Assembly (NCBI GenBank): GCA_964644655.1
Contig: CAZXYA010000191.1
Coordinates: forward strand, 1 to 14,462
Direction of reading: 5' to 3'
DNA from: JAFMDF01 sp964644655
Lineage (GTDB): Bacteria; Bacteroidota; Bacteroidia; Chitinophagales; Saprospiraceae
Length of the DNA: 14,462 bases
The notes beneath the pieces were generated by a model. The model saw only the letters and a program-made list of their open reading frames with translations, did no database searches and had not been told where the DNA came from. This document shows, piece after piece, positions 1 through 8,073 of this stretch; position 1 is the first letter of the stretch; every line of letters starts with the position of its first letter. The position numbers were made by a program, and so were the translations under genes.

Positions 1-47
1 GGTTTTTGTTGTACTACAAAAAATATTAGACTGTTTTCTGTCAAGAA

Positions 48-212
48 CTAATTATGTTGTTGCTCAGGCATTGTTAATGCGGCCTCCTTCTCTAAAACAT
101 AAGCTTTTTCTATATACTCTTTCCATCCAATATTATCCCCTTTAGATTTGGCTCTTTTAGCTAAATCATAATAATCCATCGCAGCTTCATGTATAATTTT
201 AACGCTATCCAT
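48..212 (-). CDS. Small helical protein, single TPR-like repeat (54 aa)
   Basis: Reading the minus strand from ATG at 212 to TAG at 48-50 gives a 54-residue protein that is mostly charged and helix-forming. It starts MDSVKIIHEAAMDYYDLAKR and contains a turn (SKGDNIGW, residues 23-30) followed by EYIEKAYVLEKEAA (32-45). This helix-turn-helix pattern, with the GD turn and small/aromatic spacing, resembles one tetratricopeptide-like repeat. The start overlaps the stop of the preceding small gene by 8 bp (ATGGATAG), a layout typical of translational coupling, so it is probably the third gene of the unit led by the M15 peptidase. From memory, Bacteroidota and cyanobacteria have longer proteins with a similar N-terminal repeat ending in LEKEAA followed by further sequence. 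This copy stops about 9 residues after that point, so it may be a shortened version. Function unknown. Confidence 0.6.
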   Translation of the reverse strand: MDSVKIIHEAAMDYYDLAKRAKSKGDNIGWKEYIEKAYVLEKEAALTMPEQQHN

Positions 213-330
213 TTTTTACAATTTTTGCTTTTGGAATACTAAATTCTGCTATAACAATTATAAAAGGAAAATCTTCTGGGTTTTGTTGCTCCAAACTACG
301 TTTTTTAGAAATTATAACTAAAGTAAACAT
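205..330 (-). CDS. Very small hypothetical protein (41 aa)
   Basis: ATG at 330 opens 41 codons ending at TAG 205-207. The product begins MFTLVIISKKRSLEQQNPED and continues with a hydrophobic beta-like stretch (FPFIIVIAEF, residues 21-30) and a basic tail. I do not recognise a family. Support comes from packing: the start lies 9 bp after the stop of the M15 peptidase gene, and the end overlaps the next small gene by 8 bp. AGGAGG sits directly against the ATG with no spacer, which is too close for a normal Shine-Dalgarno site, and Bacteroidota rarely rely on one. It may be a real small protein, a translational-coupling leader for the 54-aa gene, or chance; length alone cannot decide. Confidence 0.4.
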   Translation of the reverse strand: MFTLVIISKKRSLEQQNPEDFPFIIVIAEFSIPKAKIVKNG

Positions 331-339
331 CCTCCTAAA

Positions 340-1266
340 TTACAAACACTCCGCATTAATCCCCAAAATAAATTTATCCACCACCCCAATACTCACCGCC
401 GTTTCTGCCCCTTTAAAGCCTTCAATCATGTCATTTGCCAATCGCAATTCTGCTTGTTGAGTTATTTGTTGTGCTAAAGGTAAATAAGACCAATGCCATT
501 TTTCTTCATTATAACCGTTAGGTCTTTGTTCATTTTTAGGAGAATAAGGTTGACAGAAACCAAATTTGTGAGCGTTTTGGGTCATCCAAGTATACATTTT
601 TAGCCCTGTCCCTTTTTCAAAAAAATCATTGGTAAAAGCATTTAAATCCATATCCGTTCCCCAATGGTGACGAGACGTACCCGGCATAGAACTCCATTTT
701 AAAATCTTAATCGCCCTTTCCGTTGGATCAGGCGTAGTTTTAGCCAGATTTTCTTTGCTTTCATGCAATCGAGTGCCCGTCCACTTACCTTCCCATATTA
801 TTTTTTGGGTGGCAAAATTACGTGTTGCCGATAGAATTTTTAATTCAATACCCTCTGCTTTAGCTGCTTTATGCATCTTTAAAAATGCCTCATAGGTTTC
901 TTTTCTTAGCCAACGGTCTTTACGTCCATTCGCATATTTTGGCGCTACGGGTACAAATTTTTGGTGTTTGGTAGGTTCAAATTTACCCATGATGTAATAT
1001 AAAGTTATCGTAGAATCAATAAATACAATTTTTCTTATATCGTCTTTAGATACCTGTTCATTTTTAAGAGGTGGTAAGATTTTTCTTTTATTAATAGTAC
1101 TAGTCGTTCTTGTCTCATTCTGATTACCTAAAAAATCTTCTATGGATAAACAAAATAAAGAAAATAGTCCTATAAATCCTGCGGCAATTACTTTGCTCCA
1201 AACTGGGTCATTCCAAATTTTTTTAAAAAAACTTAACTTTTCCTTTCCTGAATTAGAATTATCCAT
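340..1266 (-). CDS. Membrane-anchored M15-family D-alanyl-D-alanine carboxypeptidase
   Basis: Zinc peptidase of the VanY/M15 type, expected to trim the terminal D-Ala from peptidoglycan stem peptides in the periplasm. The motif SRHHWGTDMD (residues 198-207) matches the family's SxHxxGxxxD, giving zinc ligands H200 and D207. EEKWHW (254-259) supplies the third ligand H258 and the likely catalytic base E255. SATRN (146-150) is the usual substrate-side motif. The C-terminal GFKGAETA...VLGIN-type ending is the one I know from Bacteroidota members, so the catalytic domain (about 85-308) looks complete. The N-terminus is not an ordinary signal peptide: about 25 cytosolic residues containing WNDPVWSK precede a hydrophobic segment at 26-41, then a roughly 40-residue linker. 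The ATG at 1266 is preceded by a good promoter candidate at 1311-1340. It leads a tight unit with two tiny downstream genes. Confidence 0.9.
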   Translation of the reverse strand: MDNSNSGKEKLSFFKKIWNDPVWSKVIAAGFIGLFSLFCLSIEDFLGNQNETRTTSTINKRKILPPLKNEQVSKDDIRKIVFIDSTITLYYIMGKFEPTKHQKFVPVAPKYANGRKDRWLRKETYEAFLKMHKAAKAEGIELKILSATRNFATQKIIWEGKWTGTRLHESKENLAKTTPDPTERAIKILKWSSMPGTSRHHWGTDMDLNAFTNDFFEKGTGLKMYTWMTQNAHKFGFCQPYSPKNEQRPNGYNEEKWHWSYLPLAQQITQQAELRLANDMIEGFKGAETAVSIGVVDKFILGINAECL

Positions 1267-1310
1267 TTCAATCTAATTTTTTAATTAAAAGTACTTGAAT
1301 ATAATTTGCT

Positions 1311-1340
1311 CAAAATTATTGTTTCTTTTTCAATATTCAA
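1311..1340 (-). promoter_or_regulatory. Bacteroidota-type promoter for the M15 unit
   Basis: On the minus strand TAATTTTG (1318 down to 1311) fits the Bacteroidota -7 consensus TAnnTTTG exactly. TTG lies 19 nt upstream (1340-1338), a normal distance for the -33 box, although the preceding base is G rather than T. Transcription would begin near 1304, leaving a leader of about 38 nt before the ATG at 1266. Prediction from pattern only. Confidence 0.55.
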
Positions 1341-1536
1341 CACTCTCATTATTTTATACAGTTTTTAAAATCCCAAAACCAATAAATACCGGATTCCTTC
1401 TTAATTTTCCGTTAAATCCAAGTTTAAGTAAACAATTATACCTAATTTTCGGGTTTATATTAAAGGTATTGAATCATGGTTTATAAGTGATTGTTTTTTC
1501 ATAAACTATACATTGTTAACCATATATATTAAGGGC

Positions 1537-1749
1537 GTTAAGAGAAATTTTTCAGCAACTATTAATGAACACAAAAAAAATTAACATATAGCCACAATAA
1601 CACATAACTTGTCCCATATTTTTAATCGGGATAGTTTTTAATTTTTTTACAAAAAAATCTATGTGAACTATGTGACTCGTATGTGTTAAAATTTTAAAAC
1701 AACGCTTTGCTAAAAGCATCAAATCAAATATTAAATTATTTCTCTTAAC
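1537..1749. repeat. 213-bp segment bounded by a 12-bp inverted repeat
   Basis: GTTAAGAGAAAT at 1537-1548 is exactly repeated in inverse at 1738-1749 (ATTTCTCTTAAC). Just outside, TTAACCATATAT occurs in the same orientation at 1516-1527 and 1754-1765, and an imperfect third copy with the extension GCCACAATAA lies inside at 1581-1600, matching TCCACAATAT after the 1754 copy. The arrangement resembles a small non-autonomous element. However, the direct repeats are not flush with the inverted ends (9 and 4 nt away), so they are not clean target-site duplications. Confidence 0.4.
1659..1685. repeat. Short heptamer run CTATGTG
   Basis: CTATGTG occurs at 1659-1665 and 1668-1674, followed by GTATGTG at 1679-1685, with starts spaced 9 and 11 bases. 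Similar heptamer-rich runs recur between genes in Bacteroidota genomes as I remember them. Here the run sits inside the inverted-repeat-bounded segment. Function unknown. Confidence 0.5.
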
Positions 1750-1805
1750 AACTTTAACCATATATCCACAATATAAATTGGGGTAAACCACGAACCGTAT
1801 AAATA

Positions 1806-4800
1806 TTGGAAAATGTAGCACCAAATATCGGCCCACCAACGGTAGAAACACCGTTTTTGAATAGACTGCTCAAAGTCTTTGGCTATGCTATTGTCTTGCT
1901 AATCGGTTTATTTTTAGCGCTCTATTTTTTATTACAGATTGAGTTTGTGCAAAATGTAGCGCTAAAAACGACGACTCGCTATGTTTCTAAAGAACTAAAA
2001 ACTACCGTCAATTTCGATCATATTTCTTTTGATTTTTTTGATAAATTAGTTTTGGAAAACTTCTATGCCGAAGATTTCCACGGCGATACGCTACTCTATA
2101 GTGAAGCATTGACGATTAATTTGAATACCAATATTTTTAAACTTTTGCGTAAAGAGTTAAAAATTGATGATTTAACTTTATCAGGGGCAACATTTTATAT
2201 GCGAAGATACCCCAACGAACGCAAGGATGATTTCATGCAGTTATTGGATAAATTAGGAGAAAATAGTAATAAAAAACGAGAAGATAATACTATTAAAAAA
2301 GCAGGCAAACCTTTCTTTTTAGATGTTGATGCTTTGTATTTACGAGATGTAGCCTTTATCCAAGATGATAGTGTAGGTGGCGAGGAATTACGTATTCATC
2401 TAGCAAGAGGCGATATTTTTATAGATAGTCTAAATTTAGCAGAACGGATTGTAGTCGCTAATAAAATTCGTTTATCCCAGCCTTATGTTACCTTAATTAA
2501 TTTTCCTAAGCATCCATTACCAGTCGATACGACCGCTACCCTACCCCCCAAAACAGATATCGCAATCTCAGTTCCGAATGACAGCAAAAAATGGTCGGTC
2601 AACATGGTCGATTTTGGGCTAAACGACGGTACTTTTATCCATCATAATTATCGAAGTGCGCCCATTAAAACCACAAGGGATGATCAAATAGATTATAATC
2701 ATTTGAATGTTTATGACATCAATATTTTAGCTGCCGATTTCACCATACAGGATTGGATTTTTAAGGGCGAATCAAAACAACTCTCTCTCAAAGAAGGGTC
2801 TGGCTTTATTTTAGATAATTTATCTGCCACAGAAGCAACCGTAAGCCCTAAAAAAATTGAGCTTTTTGGGATGTCTCTGATAACCCCTTATTCTAATTTA
2901 GGCGATACTTTAGTCATGAAATTTAAAAAATATCCTGACTTTATCGATTATGTGAACAAAGTGACGATGGATGGGCAATTTGATGAAGCGTATGTTGCTG
3001 TTCGAGATATTATGGCATTTGCTCCTGAATTAGAAGGCAATACCTTTTTTGCTCAAAATAAAAATGAAGTCATTTATATAGATGGGAATTTAAGAGGCAG
3101 GGTTAATAATTTAAAAGGTAGAAATTTGAATCTTCGAATAGGTCAAAGAGTACGTTTGAAAGGGAACTTTAACTCTAGAAATCTGACCCAAACGGATGAA
3201 GCTTTTTTAAGTTTAAAGTTAGCTCATTTGTACACGAACATGAATACCCTTCGGCAATTGATTCCCAATTTCAATCCGCCTGAAAATTTCGACAAATTAG
3301 GCAGACTAAGTTTTACTGGGCGTTTTGATGGTTTTTTCAATGATTTTGTAACAGACGGAACTCTTCAAACTAATTTGGGTATAGCTGCAATGGATATGAA
3401 ACTCAATTCCAAACAAGGCAGAGCACAGGCAGAATATTCAGGACAATTATCCCTAACTGACTTTGATTTAGCCCGTTGGACAGATAATCCAAATTTTGGT
3501 CTGGTAACAGTTAGTTCAAGCGTTTACGATGGTGTTGGGTTGACCCAAAATACGGCTTCTGCCAAACTAAAAGCATCTATAGATTATTTTGCCTTCAAAG
3601 GATATGATTATAAAAATTTAAATATCGAAGGAGACATCAATAAAAATTTATTTATTGGTGATTTTGGGATTCATGATGATAATATAGACTTTCTTTTTGA
3701 TGGCACTATCAATTTTGAAGAAAACGTTCCTGTATTTGATTTTAAAGCCGATATCAATAGAGTTGATTTAAAACAATTAAATTTATTACAAGAAGATTTC
3801 ATACTAGCAGGTGATATTGATTTAAAAATTAGAGGGAATAATATCAATGACCTACTAGGAAGAGCGACCCTTTATGAATTCACGCTTATTAAAGACAAAA
3901 AAGAGACCTACCAAATAGATTCTTTAAAATTTTCTTCTGCCATCACTTCTGGTAGAAAAAAAGCATGGCGAGCCAATTCAGAATTATTTAAAGCATCCTT
4001 AGTTGGAGATTTTAAGGTCACCACTATCGGTGAAGCACTTTTACAACAATTTGAAAAGAATTTTACGGGTTATGCCAACCGATTTGGTATTCATAGCAAA
4101 CGAGATACAACAGTTAAAGCCAATGAATTCGATTTTAAGTTAGAGCTATTTGACACTAAAAATTTCACTTATTTATTAGATAAAAATTTAGATACACTTA
4201 AAGATGTTCATCTAAATACTTATTTCGACTTAGCGAAAGACACCTTATTTTTAGATTTAGAAATGCCTCAGTTCCAATTTGGTAATTTTAATTCGCAGCA
4301 GGTAAAATTGGTGACCGGTAGTGGTCAAAAAGAAGGGAAGGTCGATTTTTCGATTAAAGATAGTAAAATTGGCAATTTAAAATTCGATTATGTCTCTTTC
4401 CTCTCCTATATAGAGAATGATTCTGCTACTTTCAATCTCAATGCAGCAGATTTAAGCCATGAATTAGATAAGTTAAATTTAGAAGGCAAATTTGCTTTGG
4501 CAGGAGAACAATTCAATATTGCCTTACTACCCACCAATTTAGTCATCCTCAATAAAGTCTGGACAATTGAACCAGATAATTACCTGCAAATTGGAAAAGA
4601 TTTTATTCAAACCCAAAATTTTCAGATTTCAGAGGGCAACCAAAAAGTAGCCATTAATAGTTTACTTGACAAGGGATTAGCCTTAGAGGTCAATGGGTTT
4701 AATGCCAGTTATATTGATACTTTGTGGGATTTTGATGCCCTAGATTTCGAAGGTCAGTATCGCTTAGATTTAAAGATAGAAGATTTGTTCGCCTTAGAAA

Positions 4801-6749
4801 ACCTTCAACTTGATTTAATAGCAGATACCTTTAATATCAATTGGGATAATTATGGTGAATTAGCACTAACTGCTACTGCGCCCAATATCAAAAGTCCCAT
4901 AGATGTTCGATTGACCACAAAAAATGGGAATCGACAAATGGCTTTAGTAGGTTTCTATAATCCACCGAGTATTGATAACCAATCACAAACATTAGCAAGT
5001 AGTCCAAATTATTTGGATCTCAAGATAGACATCAATAAATATCCTCTACATTTAGCAGAGTATTTTGTCCGAAGTGGTATTTCTGGTACTTATGGAAATA
5101 TTGATGCTATTTTAAAACTAAATGGTTTATTATCTGATCCTAATTTAGACGGAAATTTGCGAGTGTATGATGGTGGTACTTTATTAGAATATACCAACAC
5201 ACTTTATACTATTAAGGATGAGCAAATCAAAATGAACAACGATTGGTTATTAGATGCTTCAGGTGGAACCATCTTTGATGAGGCTGGAAATGCTGCTAGA
5301 ATAGAAGGCGGTATTTCCCATCAATTTTTCAATAAATTGGCCTTAGACTGTCGAGTAAAATCTGATCATTTTACGGTTATCAACACTACAAAAGCTGATA
5401 ATGAAGTTTATTATGGTAAGGGAATAGGAAAAGGGGACATTTATTTTTCAGGCAATTTTGATCAAACTAATATTGATATAAAAGCTACCACTGCCCGAGG
5501 TACTAGAGTATCCATCCCTGTAAGTAGCGAAAGTACCGTAGAAAAAGCTAGTTTTATTCGTTTTGAAAAAGAAGACACGGCACAAATTACCCAAATAGCA
5601 CTAGAACCATCTTCTTCTAATGAAATAACAGGCATTAATCTACAAATTGAACTAGAGATGACCGATGCTGCCGAAGTTTTACTGATTTTCGATGAACAAG
5701 CAGGCGATATTATGAAGGGGACAGGTAATGGTAATATCAAACTAGATATGAATAGAAGCGGTGACATTACCATGTATGGCAATTATGAAATAGAACAAGG
5801 AGAATATCTTTTCACCTTACTCAATGTTGTCAATAAACCATTTCTTGTAAAAAGAGGTGGTACAATTAATTGGACAGGCGACCCTTATAACGCAATTATC
5901 AATATCGGAGCAGAATACAAAGCACTCAGTACCTCTCCTTATAATTTTATTTTAGAATACCTCAATGATGAGGAAACTAAAATCGAAGCCCGAAAATCTA
6001 CCGCAGTAGATTTAACGATGGGACTGACTGGTCAATTATTAAAACCCAATATTTCTTTCAGTTTAGATTTTCCTAATCTGACAGGAGAAATAAAAAATTA
6101 TACAGATAATAAGGTCCGATCAGTCGAATTAGACCAAAATGAACTGAACACCCAAGTTTTAGGATTAATTTTATTTGGGGGCTTTCTACCCTCCAATCAA
6201 GGCACTTTATTGGCAGGTCGTCAATCTCAATTGGCGATCAATACGCTTAGTGAATTATTATCCAATCAATTATCCATCTATTTAACGGAACTCTTTGCCC
6301 AAGGGCTTTCTGATAATAATTTCTTAGTAGTGGAAGATTTTGACGTAAATTATAATCAATATGATGCGACCACTATAGACAATCCTAACGATTTAGCAAC
6401 AGGGCATGAATTCTCTATCAATCCAAAATTTCGTGTCAAAGATAGATGGGTCGTAAATATTGCAGGAAAAGCTAATTTAGGAGGCGGTAATGTCGTCAAT
6501 AATAATAGTGATGCTTTAGTAACGGGTGACTTTATTATTGAATATGAATTAACTCAAGATCGACGGTTAAAAGTACGAGGGTATTATAAAAATGAGCCAG
6601 AAATATTTGGCGGCCGCAGAAATAATGCAGGTGTAGGGCTTTCTTTTAGAAAAGAATTTAACAATTTTGACGAATTGTTTTACTTTATGAAACGAAGGGA
6701 CAAAACAACTCCTCCTACTATCAAAAAAGAAAATAATTTAGGAAATTAA
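1806..6749 (+). CDS. tamB: TamB-like translocation/assembly module protein
   Basis: A 1647-residue envelope protein. One membrane helix near the N-terminus (about 24-44, VFGYAIVLLIGLFLALYFLL) anchors it in the inner membrane. The rest is long beta-rich repeated structure as in AsmA/TamB proteins, which span the periplasm and are linked to outer-membrane protein assembly and lipid transport. The TamB C-terminal domain (DUF490) covers roughly 1150-1610, with GGFLPSNQGTLLAG near 1457-1470 and the closing pattern INPKFRVKDRWVVNIAG, then YELTQDRRLKVRGYY and VGLSFRKEF. Length is normal for the phylum. The start is odd: a stop at 1800-1802 closes the frame upstream, and the first in-frame ATG lies around codon 130, after the membrane segment. 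Initiation must therefore be at TTG 1806 (chosen) or TTG 1857. No TamA/BamA partner is adjacent, and the next gene 194 bp away is unrelated. Confidence 0.9.
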   Translation: MENVAPNIGPPTVETPFLNRLLKVFGYAIVLLIGLFLALYFLLQIEFVQNVALKTTTRYVSKELKTTVNFDHISFDFFDKLVLENFYAEDFHGDTLLYSEALTINLNTNIFKLLRKELKIDDLTLSGATFYMRRYPNERKDDFMQLLDKLGENSNKKREDNTIKKAGKPFFLDVDALYLRDVAFIQDDSVGGEELRIHLARGDIFIDSLNLAERIVVANKIRLSQPYVTLINFPKHPLPVDTTATLPPKTDIAISVPNDSKKWSVNMVDFGLNDGTFIHHNYRSAPIKTTRDDQIDYNHLNVYDINILAADFTIQDWIFKGESKQLSLKEGSGFILDNLSATEATVSPKKIELFGMSLITPYSNLGDTLVMKFKKYPDFIDYVNKVTMDGQFDEAYVAVRDIMAFAPELEGNTFFAQNKNEVIYIDGNLRGRVNNLKGRNLNLRIGQRVRLKGNFNSRNLTQTDEAFLSLKLAHLYTNMNTLRQLIPNFNPPENFDKLGRLSFTGRFDGFFNDFVTDGTLQTNLGIAAMDMKLNSKQGRAQAEYSGQLSLTDFDLARWTDNPNFGLVTVSSSVYDGVGLTQNTASAKLKASIDYFAFKGYDYKNLNIEGDINKNLFIGDFGIHDDNIDFLFDGTINFEENVPVFDFKADINRVDLKQLNLLQEDFILAGDIDLKIRGNNINDLLGRATLYEFTLIKDKKETYQIDSLKFSSAITSGRKKAWRANSELFKASLVGDFKVTTIGEALLQQFEKNFTGYANRFGIHSKRDTTVKANEFDFKLELFDTKNFTYLLDKNLDTLKDVHLNTYFDLAKDTLFLDLEMPQFQFGNFNSQQVKLVTGSGQKEGKVDFSIKDSKIGNLKFDYVSFLSYIENDSATFNLNAADLSHELDKLNLEGKFALAGEQFNIALLPTNLVILNKVWTIEPDNYLQIGKDFIQTQNFQISEGNQKVAINSLLDKGLALEVNGFNASYIDTLWDFDALDFEGQYRLDLKIEDLFALENLQLDLIADTFNINWDNYGELALTATAPNIKSPIDVRLTTKNGNRQMALVGFYNPPSIDNQSQTLASSPNYLDLKIDINKYPLHLAEYFVRSGISGTYGNIDAILKLNGLLSDPNLDGNLRVYDGGTLLEYTNTLYTIKDEQIKMNNDWLLDASGGTIFDEAGNAARIEGGISHQFFNKLALDCRVKSDHFTVINTTKADNEVYYGKGIGKGDIYFSGNFDQTNIDIKATTARGTRVSIPVSSESTVEKASFIRFEKEDTAQITQIALEPSSSNEITGINLQIELEMTDAAEVLLIFDEQAGDIMKGTGNGNIKLDMNRSGDITMYGNYEIEQGEYLFTLLNVVNKPFLVKRGGTINWTGDPYNAIINIGAEYKALSTSPYNFILEYLNDEETKIEARKSTAVDLTMGLTGQLLKPNISFSLDFPNLTGEIKNYTDNKVRSVELDQNELNTQVLGLILFGGFLPSNQGTLLAGRQSQLAINTLSELLSNQLSIYLTELFAQGLSDNNFLVVEDFDVNYNQYDATTIDNPNDLATGHEFSINPKFRVKDRWVVNIAGKANLGGGNVVNNNSDALVTGDFIIEYELTQDRRLKVRGYYKNEPEIFGGRRNNAGVGLSFRKEFNNFDELFYFMKRRDKTTPPTIKKENNLGN

Positions 6750-6866
6750 TATCCTTCTAATGCTTCCAGCTTCTCAAAGCACTTTCTCCGTTTTATATTA
6801 AAAAAAACAGTCTATCCTATCAATATTTCCATCATTTTCCTTAATTTAACCGCTTCTTTAATTTTT

Positions 6867-6882
6867 CTTATTAAGCAATAAG
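6867..6882. promoter_or_regulatory. Palindrome upstream of the isomerase gene
   Basis: CTTATT-aagc-AATAAG is a perfect 6-bp inverted repeat lying 62 bp before the isomerase ATG. A weak promoter-like pair follows (TTG at 6888-6890, 19 nt, then TACTTGTA at 6910). The palindrome could be an operator or chance in AT-rich DNA. No T-tract follows it on the plus strand, so it is not a terminator for tamB. Confidence 0.25.
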
Positions 6883-6943
6883 TAGTATTGGGTTCAAACA
6901 ATCTTTTTCTACTTGTACTTAATCTAAATAATCACCACACATC

Positions 6944-8002
6944 ATGAAAAACATAAAAGGACCAGCTATATTTTTAGCACAATTTATGGGAGACGAAGCT
7001 CCCTTTAATTCTTTGGATAATATCTGTAAATGGGCATCGAGTATTGGATATAAAGGCATACAAGTACCCACTTGGGATGATCGTTTAATTGATTTACAAA
7101 AAGCAGCAGAAAGTAAAACTTATTGTGATGAGTTGAAAGGAAAGGTCAATAGTTACGGCTTAGAAATTACAGAGTTGTCTACCCACCTACAAGGTCAGTT
7201 AGTAGCTGTCAATCCTGCTTATAATGTCATGTTTGATGGTTTTGCTCCCGAAGAAGTACATGGCAAACCGAAGGCAAGAACCGCATGGGCAGTCCAACAA
7301 GTAAAATGGGCATTACAAGCTAGTAGAAATTTAGGCATTGATGTCCACGCTACTTTTTCAGGTTCCCTTATATGGCATACGGTCTATCCTTGGCCACAGC
7401 GACCACAGGGGTTGGTAGATACTGCATTCAAAGAATTGGCGAAGCGTTGGAAACCTATCCTAAATGTCGCAGAAGAAAGTGGCGTAGATGTTTGTTATGA
7501 AATTCATCCGGGAGAAGATTTACATGATGGGATAACTTTCGAGATGTTCTTAAAAGCCACTAAGAATCATAAGCGAGTCAATATTTTATATGATCCAAGT
7601 CATTTTGTTTTACAACAATTAGACTACTTAGCCTATATTGATATTTATAAGGATTATATCCGTATGTTCCATGTAAAAGACGCTGAATTTAATCCATCTG
7701 GTCGAGTTGGGGTTTATGGCGGTTACCAAGGATGGGCAGACCGAGCAGGTCGATTCCGTTCCTTAGGCGATGGACAAGTAGATTTCCGTTCTATTTTCAG
7801 CAAATTAGCCCAATATGGCTATGACGGCTGGGCAGTTTTAGAATGGGAATGTTGTATTAAAGATGCCGACCAAGGAGCGAGAGAAGGCGCACCTTTTATT
7901 CAAGATCATATTATCAAAGTCACAGAAAAAGCTTTTGATGATTTTGCAGGTGGCGAAGCAGATGAGAAGTTAAATCGGAAGATAATTGGGATCGGGCGGT
8001 AG
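6944..8002 (+). CDS. Sugar phosphate isomerase/epimerase (xylose isomerase-like TIM barrel)
   Basis: A 352-residue cytoplasmic protein without a signal peptide, of the AP-endonuclease-2/xylose-isomerase-like TIM-barrel superfamily, which isomerises or epimerises sugars and inositol-type substrates with a divalent metal. Barrel signatures appear in order: WASSIGYKGIQVPTWD (30-45), ITELSTHLQGQ (75-85), CYEIHPGEDLHDG (184-196), ILYDPSHF (214-221), RMFHVKDAEF (240-249), RSLGDGQVDF (272-281) and WAVLEWE (296-302). The expected metal ligands are E186, D217, H243 and E300. ATG at 6944 gives the natural N-terminus MKNIKGPAIFLAQFMGDEAP. Relatives often sit beside Gfo/Idh/MocA oxidoreductases, but here the gene stands alone between tamB and a convergent TonB receptor gene, so its substrate cannot be read from context. 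A strong shared terminator follows the stop by 2 bp. Confidence 0.88.
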   Translation: MKNIKGPAIFLAQFMGDEAPFNSLDNICKWASSIGYKGIQVPTWDDRLIDLQKAAESKTYCDELKGKVNSYGLEITELSTHLQGQLVAVNPAYNVMFDGFAPEEVHGKPKARTAWAVQQVKWALQASRNLGIDVHATFSGSLIWHTVYPWPQRPQGLVDTAFKELAKRWKPILNVAEESGVDVCYEIHPGEDLHDGITFEMFLKATKNHKRVNILYDPSHFVLQQLDYLAYIDIYKDYIRMFHVKDAEFNPSGRVGVYGGYQGWADRAGRFRSLGDGQVDFRSIFSKLAQYGYDGWAVLEWECCIKDADQGAREGAPFIQDHIIKVTEKAFDDFAGGEADEKLNRKIIGIGR

Positions 8003-8004
8003 TT

Positions 8005-8066
8005 AGAAAGGTGGTATAAAAAAAGGCAGGTTTTTCAAAATCTGCCTTTTTTTATGCCACCTTTCT
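8005..8066. terminator. Long bidirectional Rho-independent terminator
   Basis: Arms 8005-8029 and 8042-8066 pair over 25 bp with a single T/G wobble, and the helix can continue inward to a loop of about 4 nt. The core GGCAG/CTGCC is flanked by A7 on one side and T7 on the other, so it ends transcripts from both strands. It lies between the stops of the convergent isomerase (8002) and TonB receptor (8074) genes. Confidence 0.9.
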
Positions 8067-8073
8067 GGTTTTT

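Larger units (their letters stand above)
1267..1805. other. Gene-free AT-rich spacer with short repeats
   Basis: This 539-bp stretch separates the divergent M15 and TamB genes. The open frames in it (plus 1295-1486 and minus 1552-1851) are low-complexity, resemble no family and look like chance. It holds the M15 promoter, three related copies of TTAAC(C)ATATA (1516, 1581, 1754), a 12-bp inverted repeat GTTAAGAGAAAT (1537-1548 with 1738-1749), and a CTATGTG run at 1659-1685. It may be an eroded insertion or remnant intergenic repeat. No transposase trace is visible. Confidence 0.6.

Noticed and set aside
1295..1486. 63-codon plus-strand frame
   Set aside because: Low-complexity, AT-driven composition overlapping the M15 promoter region; no recognisable family or start context.
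1552..1851. 99-codon minus-strand frame
   Set aside because: Runs antisense over the tamB start and the repeat segment; cysteine- and hydrophobic-rich noise with no family signature.
5462..5782. 106-codon minus-strand frame inside tamB
   Set aside because: Antisense shadow of a strongly conserved coding region.
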